The translations under genes and the position numbers were made by a program. Under the pieces are notes generated by a model. The model ran no database searches, was not told the origin of the DNA, and was given only the letters and a program-made list of their open reading frames with translations. Shown one piece after another: positions 23,559 through 33,853 of a stretch of 57,852 nt of DNA. Origin of the DNA: Acidobacteriota bacterium (GTDB lineage Bacteria > Acidobacteriota > Terriglobia > Terriglobales > Acidobacteriaceae); NCBI GenBank assembly GCA_003224905.1, contig QIAA01000161.1:1-57852 (forward strand). The letters run 5' to 3'. The number at the start of each line of letters is the position of its first letter. Positions within the stretch are counted from its first letter, which is position 1.

Positions 23559-25048
23559 TTGAGAGGCAGTGCGCCTCCTTCGCCAGCTCCAGCGGTTGTA
23601 GTAGACTGTGCCTCCTGGGACTTCTCCTTTGCGGTGCCAGTCGTGGATTTCATATCACAAGCGACTTTGGAACAGGGTCTTGAACCGCCTACAGATTGCC
23701 TTCAACACGAGCTGATCGCTCGGTCCATTCTTGATAAGGTGGCGCTACTTCCGTCGGGTTCGATGGTTGGGGTCCAAGGGCCCTGGGGCCGAGGCAAAAC
23801 GGACGTGTTGTGGAGGATCGCGGTCCAAAGCGGTGCTGGCACAACTGACTCAAAGTGTAAGCACAAAGCAATCTGGGTCAATCCATGGCCGAGGCGATTC
23901 GGAAGGCGGCGGAGAGCGTCATCAAGGCGGGACTCAACTTTGGACTGAAGGCAACCGCTCTAACTATTCCAGGAGGGCAGATTTACGAAACGGGCGCTAA
24001 GGAAGCAATAGATCTGCTCGAAGGCCTGTTCCACGCACGCGACCTGGAATGCGAATCGGTCCCTGATCCCGATCCTGTCAGTGAGATGGGTAAGCGCTTC
24101 GCGGAGCTTGTGCGCGTATTGCTCGCCAAACACGAAGTCGCGCCTAATGCAAGGCTGTTGATTTGTGTCGACGATCTGGACCGGTGCCTTCCCCACCGCC
24201 AAGTTGCGCTATTGGAAGCTCTTCATTTCTTGGTTTCAGCAGGGGCGCAAGCCACTATTCTTGTCGCGCTCGACCCCACCTTGGCTCGCCAGTCGGTGAT
24301 CGCCCATTACGGAACCAACATGTTCGATCCGGAGCGTTACTTGGACAAGATGTTTGATGTCCGCATCACGCTCCCAGCACTCTCAGGTGATGTGCTCAGC
24401 GGCTTGATTCAGAAACTTCTGGCATGCTCCGTGGATTTCAAGGGTACAAAAGTCAGCTACTCGGAGATTGCCGAAGTTCATTGTGGGTCACTCTTTCCTG
24501 ACGTGGAAGCCGCTTTCCGGGAGACTCTCTTCCTGCCAGAGTTTTGCAACCCACGAATGATTAAGCGGATTTTGCAGCGGATTCGCCTGCTTGCTTCCTC
24601 TGACGTTTCGTTTGAAATTGAAGTGAATCCGAACGATAGCTGGCTCTTGGTTTTGTGGCTGGCACTGATTGAGCGCCGACCAGAGTTCAGGGCCGCCCTA
24701 CAAGATGCCGCGACGCTTAAAGAAAAAGGTCAACGTCTTGAAAAGATGCGAACGGCATATACCTTCGAGACATGGGTCAAGACGCGAATCCGCCGTACAC
24801 CCCCGGCTGGATCAACTTACGGTTATTCTGAGCCAGAACATCCTCCCATTAGCGAGGTACAGGCGGAGAATGATAGCGATATGCGAGCAATCGGCATGCC
24901 TACACGTAAAGAGGCAGCGGACTTCGTTAGGGTTATCCAAAAGTTACGTAGACTGGACAGACCAGCTTGGCAAGACGTAGGACATTGGACTACCTTGGCG
25001 CATATCTTCTCAAGTTTCGATGACATGCTCGTGCAGGCAGGCCTGTAG
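23559..25048 (+). pseudogene. KAP-family P-loop NTPase, frameshifted and internally deleted
   Basis: Two overlapping frames cover one gene. The first (TTG 23559 to 23948) has the Walker A region VGVQGPWGRGKTD and the WVNPW strand that follows it. The second (23885-25048) continues with RKAAESVIKAGLNFGL, Walker B LLICVDDLDRC and the KAP signature YLDKMFDVRITLP. They join near 23890, where the stretch that normally follows NPW, including a long segment before the next helix, is missing. KAP NTPases include the phage-exclusion protein PifA, so this may be a decayed defence gene; it lies divergent from vapBC. The TTG start is weak. Confidence 0.7.
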
Positions 25049-25077
25049 GGACAGCATGTTTGAAGCGTGAGCGAACA

Positions 25078-28000
25078 TCATAGTTTGTTTTCCAAGACCC
25101 TTTCTGCGTGCAGTTGCTGCAGGGCTCGCACATTTAGCTCTCCGCGCTGCAGCGCCGCAATCCCCTCCGCCGCAGCACGTGCTGCTGACAATGTCGTGAT
25201 CGTCGGAATTCTCGCCGTCACCGCTGCCCTGCGAATCGCCTTCTCATCAAAGAACGGATCCGGCCCCTGAGGCGTGTTGACGATCAGTTGAATGCGCTCG
25301 CCTTTGATCAAGTCCACCGCATTGGGCCGGCCTTCTTTCACTTTGTAGACGCGTTCCAGGCTCATCCCGGCCTCTTCCAGCACGTCAGCCGTGCCGGTAG
25401 TGGCCACGAGTTTGAACCCCATGTCCACAAACCTTCGCGCCAATTCGGCGACGTGGGGCTTGTCGTGATCTGTCACGCTGATAAAGACTGTGCCGCTTGT
25501 TGGCAGCTTTTGACCGGCGGCGAGTTGGGCCTTGGCGAAAGCCTCGCCGAAATTGTCCGCTACGCCCATGACTTCTCCGGTGGACTTCATCTCCGGACCG
25601 AGCACAGTGTCAACTCCGGGAAACTTGTTCCACGGAAACACCGGCGACTTTACGAAGTAGCAGGAGCCGGTGTCGAGATCGGCAGCTCTCTCGATGAATT
25701 CCGGCAGGAATTCCCGCAGTTTCCGGCCAGTCATCAAACGCGCAGCAATCTTCGCCATCGGCACCCCAGTCGCCTTGGAAACGTACGGCACCGTGCGTGA
25801 TGCCCGCGGGTTCACCTCCAGAACATAGACCTTGCCACCCTCATCGCCGTTCGCCTTGGAGCCGTTGCTGCGCGGAATCGCAAACTGAACATTCATCAGG
25901 CCAATTACCTTTAGCGCGCGCGCCAGCTTAAATGTGTAATCCCGCATGCGATCGAGCAGGTGTCCGGGAATATCGACTGCCGGCAGTACGCACGAAGAGT
26001 CGCCGGAGTGGATTCCGGCCTCCTCAATGTGCTGCATGATGCCGCCGATGACCACGTCTTCGCCGTCGGAAAGCGCATCCACATCTACTTCGATTGCATC
26101 TTCGAGGAAATGATCGATCAGCACCGGACGGTCCTGCGAGTACTCAACTGCTTCTTTCATGTAGCGGACGACAGTCTCTTCGTCATACGCGATCACCATG
26201 GCACGCCCGCCGAGAACGTAGGAAGGACGCACTAACACTGGATATCCGACGCTCCTCGCCCCCGCAACCGCCTCCTCGATCGAGGCCGCCATGGCGCCTG
26301 GCGCCTGGGGTATTTCCAGTTCTTCGAGCAGCTTGTTAAAGCGCTTGCGGTCTTCAGCCAGATCAATGGATTCGGGAGATGTCCCAATAATTTTCACGCC
26401 TGCAGCCTTGAGTGGCAGGGCGAGGTTGAGAGGCGTTTGTCCACCGAATTGCACAATTACGCCTACCGGCGCACCGGAGGAAGCTTCGTGTTCGTAGATC
26501 GCGAACACATCTTCCAACGTCAGCGGCTCGAAATAGAGGCGATCGCTGGTGTCGTAATCCGTCGAGACAGTCTCCGGGTTGCAGTTCACCATGATGGTTT
26601 CATACCCGTCATCGTGCAGAGCGAAGGCCGCATGGCAACAGCAATAGTCGAACTCGATCCCCTGGCCGATGCGATTTGGCCCGCTGCCAAGAATGATGAC
26701 CTTCTTCTTCTTCGTCGGTGTGGCCTCGTCTTCTTCCTCATACGTGGAGTACAGATACGGCGTGTAGCTCTCGAACTCGGCTGCGCAGGTGTCCACGCGC
26801 TTGTACACTGGCGTAAGCCGGTTCTTCTTGCGCAGATGCCTGATTTTTTCCTGCGCGCCTTTTCCATCCAGCCGCCATACGCCGGCAAGCCTTCCATCAG
26901 AGAATCCCATGCGCTTGGCGTCGCGCAGCACGTCCGTGGGTATAGACCCCATGGGATGCTTTTCCAGCTCAAGCTGCATGTCGTTTATCTCTTTAAGCTG
27001 ATAGAGAAACCAGGGATCGATCGAGGTCATCTTCGCAATGTTCTTAACCGTGTGTCCCTGGCGCAACGCATAACGTATGTACGAGAGACGCTCGGGATGA
27101 GGTGTGACGAGACGCTGCGTAAGAATCTTCGGCTCGATTTTTTCTGAGCCAATTTTCTTGCCTGTATCCAGAGCGCGCACGCCTTTGAGCAGTGCTTCTT
27201 TGAAGGTCCGGCCGATGGCCATCACTTCACCTACGGATTTCATCTGCGGGCCCAGGCTCTCGTCGGCACCCGGAAATTTCTCGAACTGCCACTTGGGGAT
27301 TTTCACCACTACGTAGTCGAGTGTCGGCTCAAAACACGAGGGCGTCTTGCGGGTGATGTCGTTGGGGATTTCGTCGAGCGTGTAGCCAACGGCGAGCTTG
27401 GCGGCAATCTTTGCGATGGGAAAACCAGTAGCTTTGGAAGCCAAAGCTGACGATCGCGAAACGCGCGGGTTCATCTCGATTACCACCATGCGGCCGGTTG
27501 CAGGGTGCACCGCGAACTGAATATTCGACCCGCCCGTTTCCACCCCGATTTCCCGAATCACAGCAATGGCGGCGTCACGCATGACCTGATATTCGCGGTC
27601 AGTAAGCGTCTGGGCCGGAGCGACGGTGATCGAGTCACCGGTATGTACGCCCATGGGGTCAAAATTCTCAATCGAACAAATGACGATGACGTTGTCGCGC
27701 AGATCGCGCATGACCTCAAGTTCGTACTCTTTCCAGCCGAGAACGGACTCTTCGATCAAGGCCTCGTGCACCGGAGAGAAATCCAAACCGCGGGCAAGAA
27801 CATCCAACAGTTCTTCGCGGTTGTAAGCGATGCCTCCACCGCTTCCGCCCAGCGTGAAGCTTGGCCGCACAATGACCGGAAACCCGATTTTGCCTGCGAA
27901 TTCAAGACCGTCTTTCAGATTGTTGACCAGGGCAGACTTTGGGACGTCGAGACCGATCTTCTGCATCGCATCTTTGAAGTAGAGTCGATCTTCAGCTTTC

Positions 28001-28389
28001 TTGATCGCCGCGATGTTGGCTCCAATGAGCTGCACGTCGTATTTGTCGAGAATGCCGCCATCAGAAAGCTCGACAGCGAGATTCAGCGCCGTCTGGCCAC
28101 CTACAGTGGGGAGAATGGCAAATCCGGGACTGGGGGAAATCTCGCGTTCCACACGAATGATCTCTTCCAAATATTCACGCGTAAGCGGTTCGATGTAGGT
28201 GCGCTCGGCAAACTCCGGATCGGTCATGATGGTGGCTGGATTCGAATTGGCGAGGACGACTTCAAACCCCTCAGACTTGAGTGCTTTGCAAGCCTGGGTG
28301 CCGGAGTAGTCAAACTCCGCCGACTGGCCGATGATGATGGGGCCAGAGCCGAGGATCAGGATCTTGGAGATGTCAGTGCGTTTGGGCAT
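25078..28389 (-). CDS. carB: Carbamoyl-phosphate synthase large subunit
   Basis: A full-length protein of 1103 residues. The two ATP-grasp halves are evident: [28 protein letters not shown] opens the first, [21 protein letters not shown] the second, and each carries its VRPS(F/Y).LGG loop. The C-terminal MGS-like domain ([28 protein letters not shown]) is the allosteric region. It makes carbamoyl phosphate for arginine and pyrimidines with CarA. CarA (29545-30675) is on the same strand but is separated from it by a secreted-protein gene and a transposase gene whose stop overlaps the carB start as TAATG. Confidence 0.97.
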   Translation of the reverse strand: MPKRTDISKILILGSGPIIIGQSAEFDYSGTQACKALKSEGFEVVLANSNPATIMTDPEFAERTYIEPLTREYLEEIIRVEREISPSPGFAILPTVGGQTALNLAVELSDGGILDKYDVQLIGANIAAIKKAEDRLYFKDAMQKIGLDVPKSALVNNLKDGLEFAGKIGFPVIVRPSFTLGGSGGGIAYNREELLDVLARGLDFSPVHEALIEESVLGWKEYELEVMRDLRDNVIVICSIENFDPMGVHTGDSITVAPAQTLTDREYQVMRDAAIAVIREIGVETGGSNIQFAVHPATGRMVVIEMNPRVSRSSALASKATGFPIAKIAAKLAVGYTLDEIPNDITRKTPSCFEPTLDYVVVKIPKWQFEKFPGADESLGPQMKSVGEVMAIGRTFKEALLKGVRALDTGKKIGSEKIEPKILTQRLVTPHPERLSYIRYALRQGHTVKNIAKMTSIDPWFLYQLKEINDMQLELEKHPMGSIPTDVLRDAKRMGFSDGRLAGVWRLDGKGAQEKIRHLRKKNRLTPVYKRVDTCAAEFESYTPYLYSTYEEEDEATPTKKKKVIILGSGPNRIGQGIEFDYCCCHAAFALHDDGYETIMVNCNPETVSTDYDTSDRLYFEPLTLEDVFAIYEHEASSGAPVGVIVQFGGQTPLNLALPLKAAGVKIIGTSPESIDLAEDRKRFNKLLEELEIPQAPGAMAASIEEAVAGARSVGYPVLVRPSYVLGGRAMVIAYDEETVVRYMKEAVEYSQDRPVLIDHFLEDAIEVDVDALSDGEDVVIGGIMQHIEEAGIHSGDSSCVLPAVDIPGHLLDRMRDYTFKLARALKVIGLMNVQFAIPRSNGSKANGDEGGKVYVLEVNPRASRTVPYVSKATGVPMAKIAARLMTGRKLREFLPEFIERAADLDTGSCYFVKSPVFPWNKFPGVDTVLGPEMKSTGEVMGVADNFGEAFAKAQLAAGQKLPTSGTVFISVTDHDKPHVAELARRFVDMGFKLVATTGTADVLEEAGMSLERVYKVKEGRPNAVDLIKGERIQLIVNTPQGPDPFFDEKAIRRAAVTARIPTITTLSAARAAAEGIAALQRGELNVRALQQLHAERVLENKL

Positions 28390-29015
28390 TAGGCAGATTT
28401 GCTCTTCGAATGAAGCGACAGGTGCTCGAACGATTGACTTGAATCGGCGGGACTCGAAATTCCATCTTGCTTCAAGGCAGTGTCTTGGGAAGTAACGCTT
28501 TGAAAGGGCACGGCTTTCAGCCGTGCCGTAACAGGTTCGATAGGATTCTTGGGCTTTAGCCCCTGAGGGATGGGGTCCAATTCGAAACCCGGATGCCCGG
28601 AGGAATAGGGAAATTCTTCGGCGCGTTCACAAAAGCGCTCTTTAACAGGATTGTCTCTGATGTATGCAACGTGCAGCGCGGAATCATTCGCATCGCGAAT
28701 GCGATGATCAGAAAATCCTTTTTGCCAGACCTCCATATTCGAGCCGAGTTCTTTCTTCGCTCGATATGAAAATCCGCCCTTGATAAATTGGATTGCTTTC
28801 TCAAGACTCGTCAAAGGCGTAATGAGAACGTGAAGATGATCCGGCATGATTACGAACTCATGCAGGAGATATGCGCTTCCGCGATAGTGATAAAGCGTCC
28901 CGATCAACAAGTTCGCCCAGCGCTGGTTGCGGAAGAGAGCACGGCGCCTCCAAGTGGAGCTGGTGACCATGTAGGTTTGAGCGTTATTGGTTGCGTGCTC
29001 TCGTTTCGGTTTCAT
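28389..29015 (-). CDS. REP-associated tyrosine transposase (RAYT)
   Basis: A 208-residue Y1/HUH transposase-like protein. The HUH motif is [10 protein letters not shown]; the catalytic Tyr is in [22 protein letters not shown], the RAYT hallmark. RAYTs cut and move REP palindromes. Here one REP lies 17 bases upstream (29032-29100) and an inverted partner (28499-28567) lies inside the gene, coding for about residues 149-172 ([18 protein letters not shown]). The tail after it therefore looks like captured DNA. The stop shares a base with the carB start (TAATG), so carB may be translationally coupled to it. Confidence 0.87.
   Translation of the reverse strand: MKPKREHATNNAQTYMVTSSTWRRRALFRNQRWANLLIGTLYHYRGSAYLLHEFVIMPDHLHVLITPLTSLEKAIQFIKGGFSYRAKKELGSNMEVWQKGFSDHRIRDANDSALHVAYIRDNPVKERFCERAEEFPYSSGHPGFELDPIPQGLKPKNPIEPVTARLKAVPFQSVTSQDTALKQDGISSPADSSQSFEHLSLHSKSKSA
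28499..28567. repeat. REP unit inside the RAYT coding sequence
   Basis: TTTGAAAGGGCACGGC opens the unit. Its main hairpin is GGCACGGCT-TTC-AGCCGTGCC (28507-28527); a shorter GGGCT/AGCCC hairpin lies at 28551-28562 and the unit ends CCTGAGG. It is an inverted match to 29032-29100. Confidence 0.8.
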
Positions 29016-29031
29016 TACTCGCTCGCCGGCA

Positions 29032-29100
29032 GTCCCTCAGCGGCTAAAGCCGCACGCCTTACGTCTCATACGACACGGCTGGAAGCCGTGCCCTTTCAAA
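29032..29100. repeat. REP unit upstream of the RAYT, inverted to the first
   Basis: Read on the minus strand it is TTTGAAAGGGCACGGC, a hairpin CACGGCT-TCC-AGCCGTG, then GCGGCTTTAGCCGC and TGAGGGAC. Together with 28499-28567 it brackets most of the transposase gene. Confidence 0.8.
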
Positions 29101-29101
29101 C

Positions 29102-29548
29102 CTATTCGTGCAATTCCTCCACGATGGCTTGGCATTGTCCAGGACACGAATCCGTCGCTCGCGGCGGTAGCCTCATACTGAAAGCGGTCCATCCCCTTTT
29201 TGTTACTTCAATCGGCAAGGACTGCTCGCAAAATCCTGCATAAGGCTTGTCGCCCTTTGTTAACAGCCGGTACCTTCGTTCTGGGATCCGACCGAAGTCA
29301 AACCTTCCGTTCGAATCCGTGGTCGAGGCACGATAATCCCTGAATGCATGTTGCTCTTCTCTCTGGAGGTGGACTTGCAGCTTGGGAATAACCGCCCAAG
29401 ATGTATCCATGACGATACCTCGGACTCGCTTGACTGCTACAGGCTTTCGTGGTGCCTCCTCGGGGCACGCTCCGATGATTTGTGCAGAAGATCTCGCACA
29501 CGCCAGTACAAGCGTAAGAAGAGCGATGGGAATCGTGAGATTGTTCAC
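29102..29548 (-). CDS. Small secreted protein with carboxypeptidase-regulatory-like fold
   Basis: Start chosen at GTG 29548, which overlaps the carA stop as GTGA (148 residues). A signal peptide (LTIPIALLTLVLACARSSAQ) is followed by a beta-rich domain: VRGIVMDTSWAVIPKLQVHLQ, then TTDSNGRFDFGRIPERRYRLLTKG, the pattern of a carboxypeptidase-regulatory/transthyretin-like domain. Four cysteines in the mature part may pair. Placement between carA and carB looks accidental to pyrimidine synthesis. Function unknown. Confidence 0.65.
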   Translation of the reverse strand: MNNLTIPIALLTLVLACARSSAQIIGACPEEAPRKPVAVKRVRGIVMDTSWAVIPKLQVHLQREEQHAFRDYRASTTDSNGRFDFGRIPERRYRLLTKGDKPYAGFCEQSLPIEVTKRGWTAFSMRLPPRATDSCPGQCQAIVEELHE

Positions 29549-30675
29549 CCCTTCCACTCCTCCATCATCTTCACAAAATCCTTGAACAAATAATGCGAGT
29601 CGTGAGGGCCGGGGCTGGCCTCCGGGTGATACTGCACGCTGAACAGGGGCAAATTGCGATGACGAAGACCTTCCAGGGTCGAGTCGTTCAGGTCCATGTG
29701 CGTCAGCTCGACTTCGGATTGCGGCAGGGAATCGGGATCGACGGCAAAATTATGATTGTGCGCTGTGATCTCAATCTTACCCGTGTTCAACTGCTTAACC
29801 GGATGATTCCCGCCATGGTGGCCGAATTTCAGCTTGAAGGTTTTCCCACCCAAGGCAATGCCGGTGAGTTGGTGCCCCAGGCAAATTCCGAAGATCGGGT
29901 GGCGCCCCATTAAACGCCGGATGTTGTCCACTGCATACGTACACGGCTCCGGATCGCCCGGGCCATTAGAAAGAAACACTCCGTGCGGCTTCATCGCCAT
30001 TACGTCTTCCGCCGGTGTCTGCGCGGGGACGACGGTCACTTTGCAGCCCTCGCCCCGCAGCTTGCGCAAGATGTTCTGCTTGATCCCGAAGTCATACGCG
30101 ACCACGTGAAAGCGCGGAGGCGCATCTTTCACTCCTACAACCTCCACCGGCTCATGTGATCGTTCGCCAACTTCCCAGACATAGGGACGATTCGTAGTCA
30201 CCACTTTCGCTAGGTCTTGTCCATCCATCTTCGGAATTGAGCGCGCCTTGGCGATCAGCTTCTCGGGATCGCTCTCGAGCGTAGAAATCACGCCTCGCAT
30301 TACTCCGTGATCGCGGAGATGTCGTACTAGCGCCCGCGAGTCGATCTCCGCCAGCACGGGAATCTTGAACTGTTCCAAATATTCTTCCACCACTTGCTGC
30401 GAGCGCCAATTCGAGCTGACCCTGGAGAACTCGCGCACGATCAGTCCCTCGATATAGGGCCGCGTGGCTTCGTTGTCTTCAGGATTGGTGCCGTAGTTTC
30501 CGATTTCCGGATTGGTGAGAACTACAATCTGGCCACAATACGAAGGGTCAGTGAAAATTTCCTGGTAGCCAGTAATGGAAGTATTGAAAACGACTTCGCC
30601 GTAACATTCGCCTTTGGCGCCGTAGCCTTTGCCGCGGAAGACTCTACCATCTTCCAGCGCAAGGATAGCTTGCAT
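29545..30675 (-). CDS. carA: Carbamoyl-phosphate synthase small subunit
   Basis: A 376-residue glutamine amidotransferase subunit. The N-terminal CPSase domain (ALEDGRVFRGKGYGAKGECYGEVVFNTSITGYQEI) is followed by the class I amidotransferase domain with the nucleophilic Cys in FGICLGHQL and the His-Glu pair in QYHPEASPGP. It delivers ammonia to CarB. It lies downstream of lepB on the same strand. Its stop overlaps the next gene by GTGA. Confidence 0.96.
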   Translation of the reverse strand: MQAILALEDGRVFRGKGYGAKGECYGEVVFNTSITGYQEIFTDPSYCGQIVVLTNPEIGNYGTNPEDNEATRPYIEGLIVREFSRVSSNWRSQQVVEEYLEQFKIPVLAEIDSRALVRHLRDHGVMRGVISTLESDPEKLIAKARSIPKMDGQDLAKVVTTNRPYVWEVGERSHEPVEVVGVKDAPPRFHVVAYDFGIKQNILRKLRGEGCKVTVVPAQTPAEDVMAMKPHGVFLSNGPGDPEPCTYAVDNIRRLMGRHPIFGICLGHQLTGIALGGKTFKLKFGHHGGNHPVKQLNTGKIEITAHNHNFAVDPDSLPQSEVELTHMDLNDSTLEGLRHRNLPLFSVQYHPEASPGPHDSHYLFKDFVKMMEEWKG

Positions 30676-30785
30676 TCCTGCTCCAGGGAGTGGATTTTCA
30701 GAATTCTAGCAGGGAAGTTCTCGTTGGGGAATGTAGATAACGCATCAATGATCTGTCCGCACGAAGCGCGCAGGAAAACCGCAGA

Positions 30786-31361
30786 CTAACGCAGCCGGCC
30801 CATTTTATCCACAGGCCAATACCCGAATACCGCCTTGCCGTAGATATAGCTGGCGGCCACGGGACCGAAATCGCGGCTGTCATTGGACATGGTGCGATGA
30901 TCCCCAAGCACAAAATAGCTGTCGGCCGGAACCACGATTTCCGGGTACGACCGCTCGTCAACGAAAGCGTGGGGCACGTATTCTTCGTCTAGCGCCTGGT
31001 CATTCACGAACACCTGCCCCGCTTCAATGCGAACCCGATCTCCAGCGAGTGCGATGACACGCTTAATAAAACTCTTGGAAGGATCGCGTGGGTAGTGGAA
31101 CACTATAATGTCCCCCCGCTCGATCGGTTCGATACGGTAAACGAACTTATTAACAAAGATGCGCTCCTGGTCATCCAGTGAGGGCATCATGCTGGTGCCT
31201 TCCACCTTAACCGGCTGATATAGAAAGATGATGATGAAAGCCGAGATTGCCAGCGAAATAATGAGGTCTCGGAGCCAAACAGAGAGAACGGGAAAAGCCC
31301 GGGACATCGGCCGACTCGACCGCGTCCCTACGGATAATGTGGGGATTCCTTGCTCCGCCAT
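30786..31361 (-). CDS. lepB: Signal peptidase I
   Basis: Start chosen at ATG 31361 (191 residues); the frame reaches 31460, and ATG 31307 is a third option. One N-terminal TM (about residues 30-48) precedes the catalytic Ser57 in VEGTSMMPSL and the general base Lys100 in SKSFIKRVIALAGD. The last conserved box, YFVLGDHRTMSNDSRDFGPV, is intact. It removes signal peptides at the outer face of the inner membrane. Residues of about 9-18 are encoded by DNA resembling a degraded piece of the palindromic element seen in hcrA (GTAGGGACGCGG), so the N-terminal extension may be recent. Confidence 0.92.
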   Translation of the reverse strand: MAEQGIPTLSVGTRSSRPMSRAFPVLSVWLRDLIISLAISAFIIIFLYQPVKVEGTSMMPSLDDQERIFVNKFVYRIEPIERGDIIVFHYPRDPSKSFIKRVIALAGDRVRIEAGQVFVNDQALDEEYVPHAFVDERSYPEIVVPADSYFVLGDHRTMSNDSRDFGPVAASYIYGKAVFGYWPVDKMGRLR

Positions 31362-31490
31362 CGTGCTTCTGATTATACGGATCGCATATCCAGAATAGAA
31401 GGTTGCTTCGGGGATTGTTTCAGTATCAGGATACGGCTCTGTTAGCTCGTTGGGGTTCAAGTTACAATGTTAGGGATTGGGGGAGATTTC

Positions 31491-31946
31491 ATGCTTTTGC
31501 GCTGGATTAATCTTAGCCTTGTTTTGTTCTTAACCTTTGTGGTTTCTGCTCCCTGGGCCACGTCCCAGCAAGAAGCGGCGGTGCCGGCATTCAACTCGGG
31601 CCCGCCTCCCAAGGGCATTAAATTGCCACCGATTCTGGCGAAAGAATTTCTCTGGGGGCAAAATGCTCAACATCCATTTCAGACCCATGCCTATGATTTA
31701 GCGGCGAAGATTCCAGTCGTGCTGCATCAGCAGCCGTGCTACTGCTACTGTGACCGCATCGGACACAACAGCTTACACAGCTGCTTTGAGAACACGCACG
31801 GAGCACAGTGCGCGACCTGTTTAAAAGAGCTGTATTACGCAAACGCGATGACGAAGAAAGGCAAGACTCCAACCCAGATTCGCCAAGGTATAATCAAGGG
31901 CGAGTGGAAGCCGATAGATTTGCAGACGGCAGCATCCGACGACTAA
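31491..31946 (+). CDS. Exported protein with PCYC-type cysteine motif
   Basis: Start chosen at ATG 31491, after GGGGGAGA (151 residues). A signal peptide ends near WATSQQ. The mature part contains QQPCYCYCDRIGHNSLHSCFENTHGAQCATCLKE: six cysteines in a pattern like that of the PCYCGC-motif exported proteins, suggesting metal or haem-type binding or disulfides. The conserved C-terminus (TPTQIRQGIIKGEW) is typical of the family. Function is not established. It is divergent from lepB. Confidence 0.7.
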   Translation: MLLRWINLSLVLFLTFVVSAPWATSQQEAAVPAFNSGPPPKGIKLPPILAKEFLWGQNAQHPFQTHAYDLAAKIPVVLHQQPCYCYCDRIGHNSLHSCFENTHGAQCATCLKELYYANAMTKKGKTPTQIRQGIIKGEWKPIDLQTAASDD

Positions 31947-32169
31947 CCCATAGTACAGGCGGGTGGTTGACGCCTACTGGGGGAAGGCGTATAACCTCGT
32001 CGCATTTTGAAGTGATGATTTCCACAGAACTGTAAGGAGTACGCCTGACTAGCGGTCATGTTTATGACTCAAATCAGCCTAGTTTGGCTGTAGGTTAAAC
32101 TGAAGAGTTCTTTGTCCAAGCTACAGAAAAAATAGTAACTTAGATTGCTTTGTGGAAAGAGCTTTCTGA

Positions 32170-32736
32170 ATGCCTCAGAAGAGCACGCCTGTTAAATCTC
32201 CGACTGACGATCCTCGTTTTGCACAAGCTGTGCAAAACTACGAGGCTGGTCTGCGCGCCATGCAGGAGCACAAATTTGAGAAGGCAAAGACGCACTTGCA
32301 AAAGGCGATCGGTGGGCCCAGCAAGGAGGTGGCGGATAGAGCGTCCGTCCATCTGAACGCCTGCACTCAGCATCTCGAGCGTACGGGCACTCAGTTCAAG
32401 ACCGCTGAGGAACACTACGATTATGCCGTGTCATTGATGAATATCGGCGACTATGTGAACGCCCGTGAACACCTGGACAAACTCTCAAAGCAGGTACCCA
32501 AGGCGGATTATGTCTGCTACGGCCTGGCGGCGCTTGACTGTCTCACGGGTCACGTGGAAGATTCCCTGCGCCACTTGGACGAAGCCATTCGTTTGAATAC
32601 TGCGCTTCGTTTCCAGGCCCGAAATGATTCCGATTTTCAAAACCTGGCAGAAGACCCGCGGTTTACTGAACTCCTCTATCCTGATCCCGGGGCAGAGCTG
32701 CCTCCCGAGCCGCCTATTCCGGAAGAAGAGCTATAG
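32170..32736 (+). CDS. TPR-like protein upstream of yvcK
   Basis: A 188-residue cytosolic protein without a signal peptide. Helical repeats resemble TPRs: FAQAVQNYEAGLRAMQEHKFEKAKTHLQKAI, then AEEHYDYAVSLMNIGDYVNAREHLDKL, then CYGLAALDCLTGHVEDSLRHLDEAIRL. The C-terminus is acidic and proline-rich (PPEPPIPEEEL). It ends two bases before the GTG of yvcK, implying translational coupling and possibly a shared complex. I know no function. Confidence 0.7.
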   Translation: MPQKSTPVKSPTDDPRFAQAVQNYEAGLRAMQEHKFEKAKTHLQKAIGGPSKEVADRASVHLNACTQHLERTGTQFKTAEEHYDYAVSLMNIGDYVNAREHLDKLSKQVPKADYVCYGLAALDCLTGHVEDSLRHLDEAIRLNTALRFQARNDSDFQNLAEDPRFTELLYPDPGAELPPEPPIPEEEL

Positions 32737-32738
32737 CG

Positions 32739-33806
32739 GTGCTTTCCATTGACCCGCAACTGCGCACGGAGTCCTATGTGCGTACACAACGTAAAGGACT
32801 GAACAGCTTGCGTGTAGTTGTGATCGGCGGAGGTACGGGTCTTTCGACGTTGCTCAAAGGCCTAAAACGGTATGTATTGCAAGCTCGCGAACAAGCAGCC
32901 GAAGATGCACCTCAAATCAGTGAGTTGAGCGCCGTAGTTACCGTGAGCGATGATGGCGGCTCAAGCGGGCGCCTGCGCAAAGAGCTGAACATGCTCCCGC
33001 CCGGTGACATCCGCAACTGCATTGTCGCACTCTCCGAAGATGAGGCTCTGCTCTCCCGCCTTTTTCAGCATCGCTTTGCGAAAGGTGAAGGACTCGAAGG
33101 CCACAATTTTGGCAATCTTTTTCTGGCGGCCTTAACCTCGATCACCAGTGACTTCAGCGAGGCCGTGCGGCTATCTTCGGAAATTCTGGTGACCCGCGGG
33201 CACATATATCCCGCGACCACCTCAAGCGTCGAGCTGGAGGCTTTGATGCAGGATGGTTCGCGGGTGCGCGGGGAAACCAGGATCACTGCCAGCAAAGGCC
33301 GTATAAAGGAGCTGTTCCTTGTGCCTCCTGACGTTCAACCCCTGCCTCAGACTCTTGAGGCAATTGCGGCAGCAGACGTAATTACTATCGGTCCAGGCTC
33401 GCTGTTCACCAGCCTAATACCGAATCTTCTGGTGCAGGGCATCGCCTCGGCAATCAGCCATTCATCTGCATTAAAGGTCTATATTTGTAACCTGATGACG
33501 CAGGCGAACGAAAGCCTCGGACTAAGCGCGGCAGACCACATCCGGGCTCTGAATCAGCATGCGCAAACTGACCGCCTATTTCATTACGCGCTAGTCAACC
33601 AGGCTCCGTTGTCCGCAGAGCTCGCGGCTAAGTACACGCTGGAAGGTGCAACCCCAATCATGGCGGATTTGGAAGCAGTGGAATCGCTGGGAGTAGTTCC
33701 TGTGATTGGTGACTACCTGGAAGAAGCCGGAGTAGCCCGGCATGCCACCGATCGCGTCGCCCGTGATCTGCTGCAACTAGCCAATGACTGGCACCGAGCG
33801 GCCTGA
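32739..33806 (+). CDS. yvcK: YvcK/GlmR-family (CofD-like) regulator of UDP-GlcNAc synthesis
   Basis: A 355-residue protein starting at GTG. It has the CofD-like Rossmann opening VVVIGGGTGLSTLLKGLK and the YvcK signatures VTVSDDGGSSGRLRKE, PPGDIRNCIVALS and EGHNFGNLFLAALT, then IGPGSLFTSLIPNLL and NLMTQANE. In firmicutes YvcK/GlmR binds UDP-GlcNAc and controls carbon flux into envelope precursors. Here it precedes glmU, which makes UDP-GlcNAc, by 47 bases, which fits that role well. It is unlikely to be the F420 enzyme CofD, since the family length and neighbours are those of YvcK. Confidence 0.88.
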   Translation: MLSIDPQLRTESYVRTQRKGLNSLRVVVIGGGTGLSTLLKGLKRYVLQAREQAAEDAPQISELSAVVTVSDDGGSSGRLRKELNMLPPGDIRNCIVALSEDEALLSRLFQHRFAKGEGLEGHNFGNLFLAALTSITSDFSEAVRLSSEILVTRGHIYPATTSSVELEALMQDGSRVRGETRITASKGRIKELFLVPPDVQPLPQTLEAIAAADVITIGPGSLFTSLIPNLLVQGIASAISHSSALKVYICNLMTQANESLGLSAADHIRALNQHAQTDRLFHYALVNQAPLSAELAAKYTLEGATPIMADLEAVESLGVVPVIGDYLEEAGVARHATDRVARDLLQLANDWHRAA

Positions 33807-33853
33807 AAAGAAGATCACCAAGTCCCATCATTTCGTCTCTAATATCTGAACCT

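Noticed and set aside
23559..25048. Programmed frameshift in the KAP NTPase gene
   Set aside because: No slippery heptamer or following structure is visible, and the expected sequence between the two parts is missing, so deletion is the simpler view.
27505..28392. Long plus-strand frame opposite carB, and several others at 25288-27147
   Set aside because: Antisense shadows of carB, whose own frame is fully conserved.
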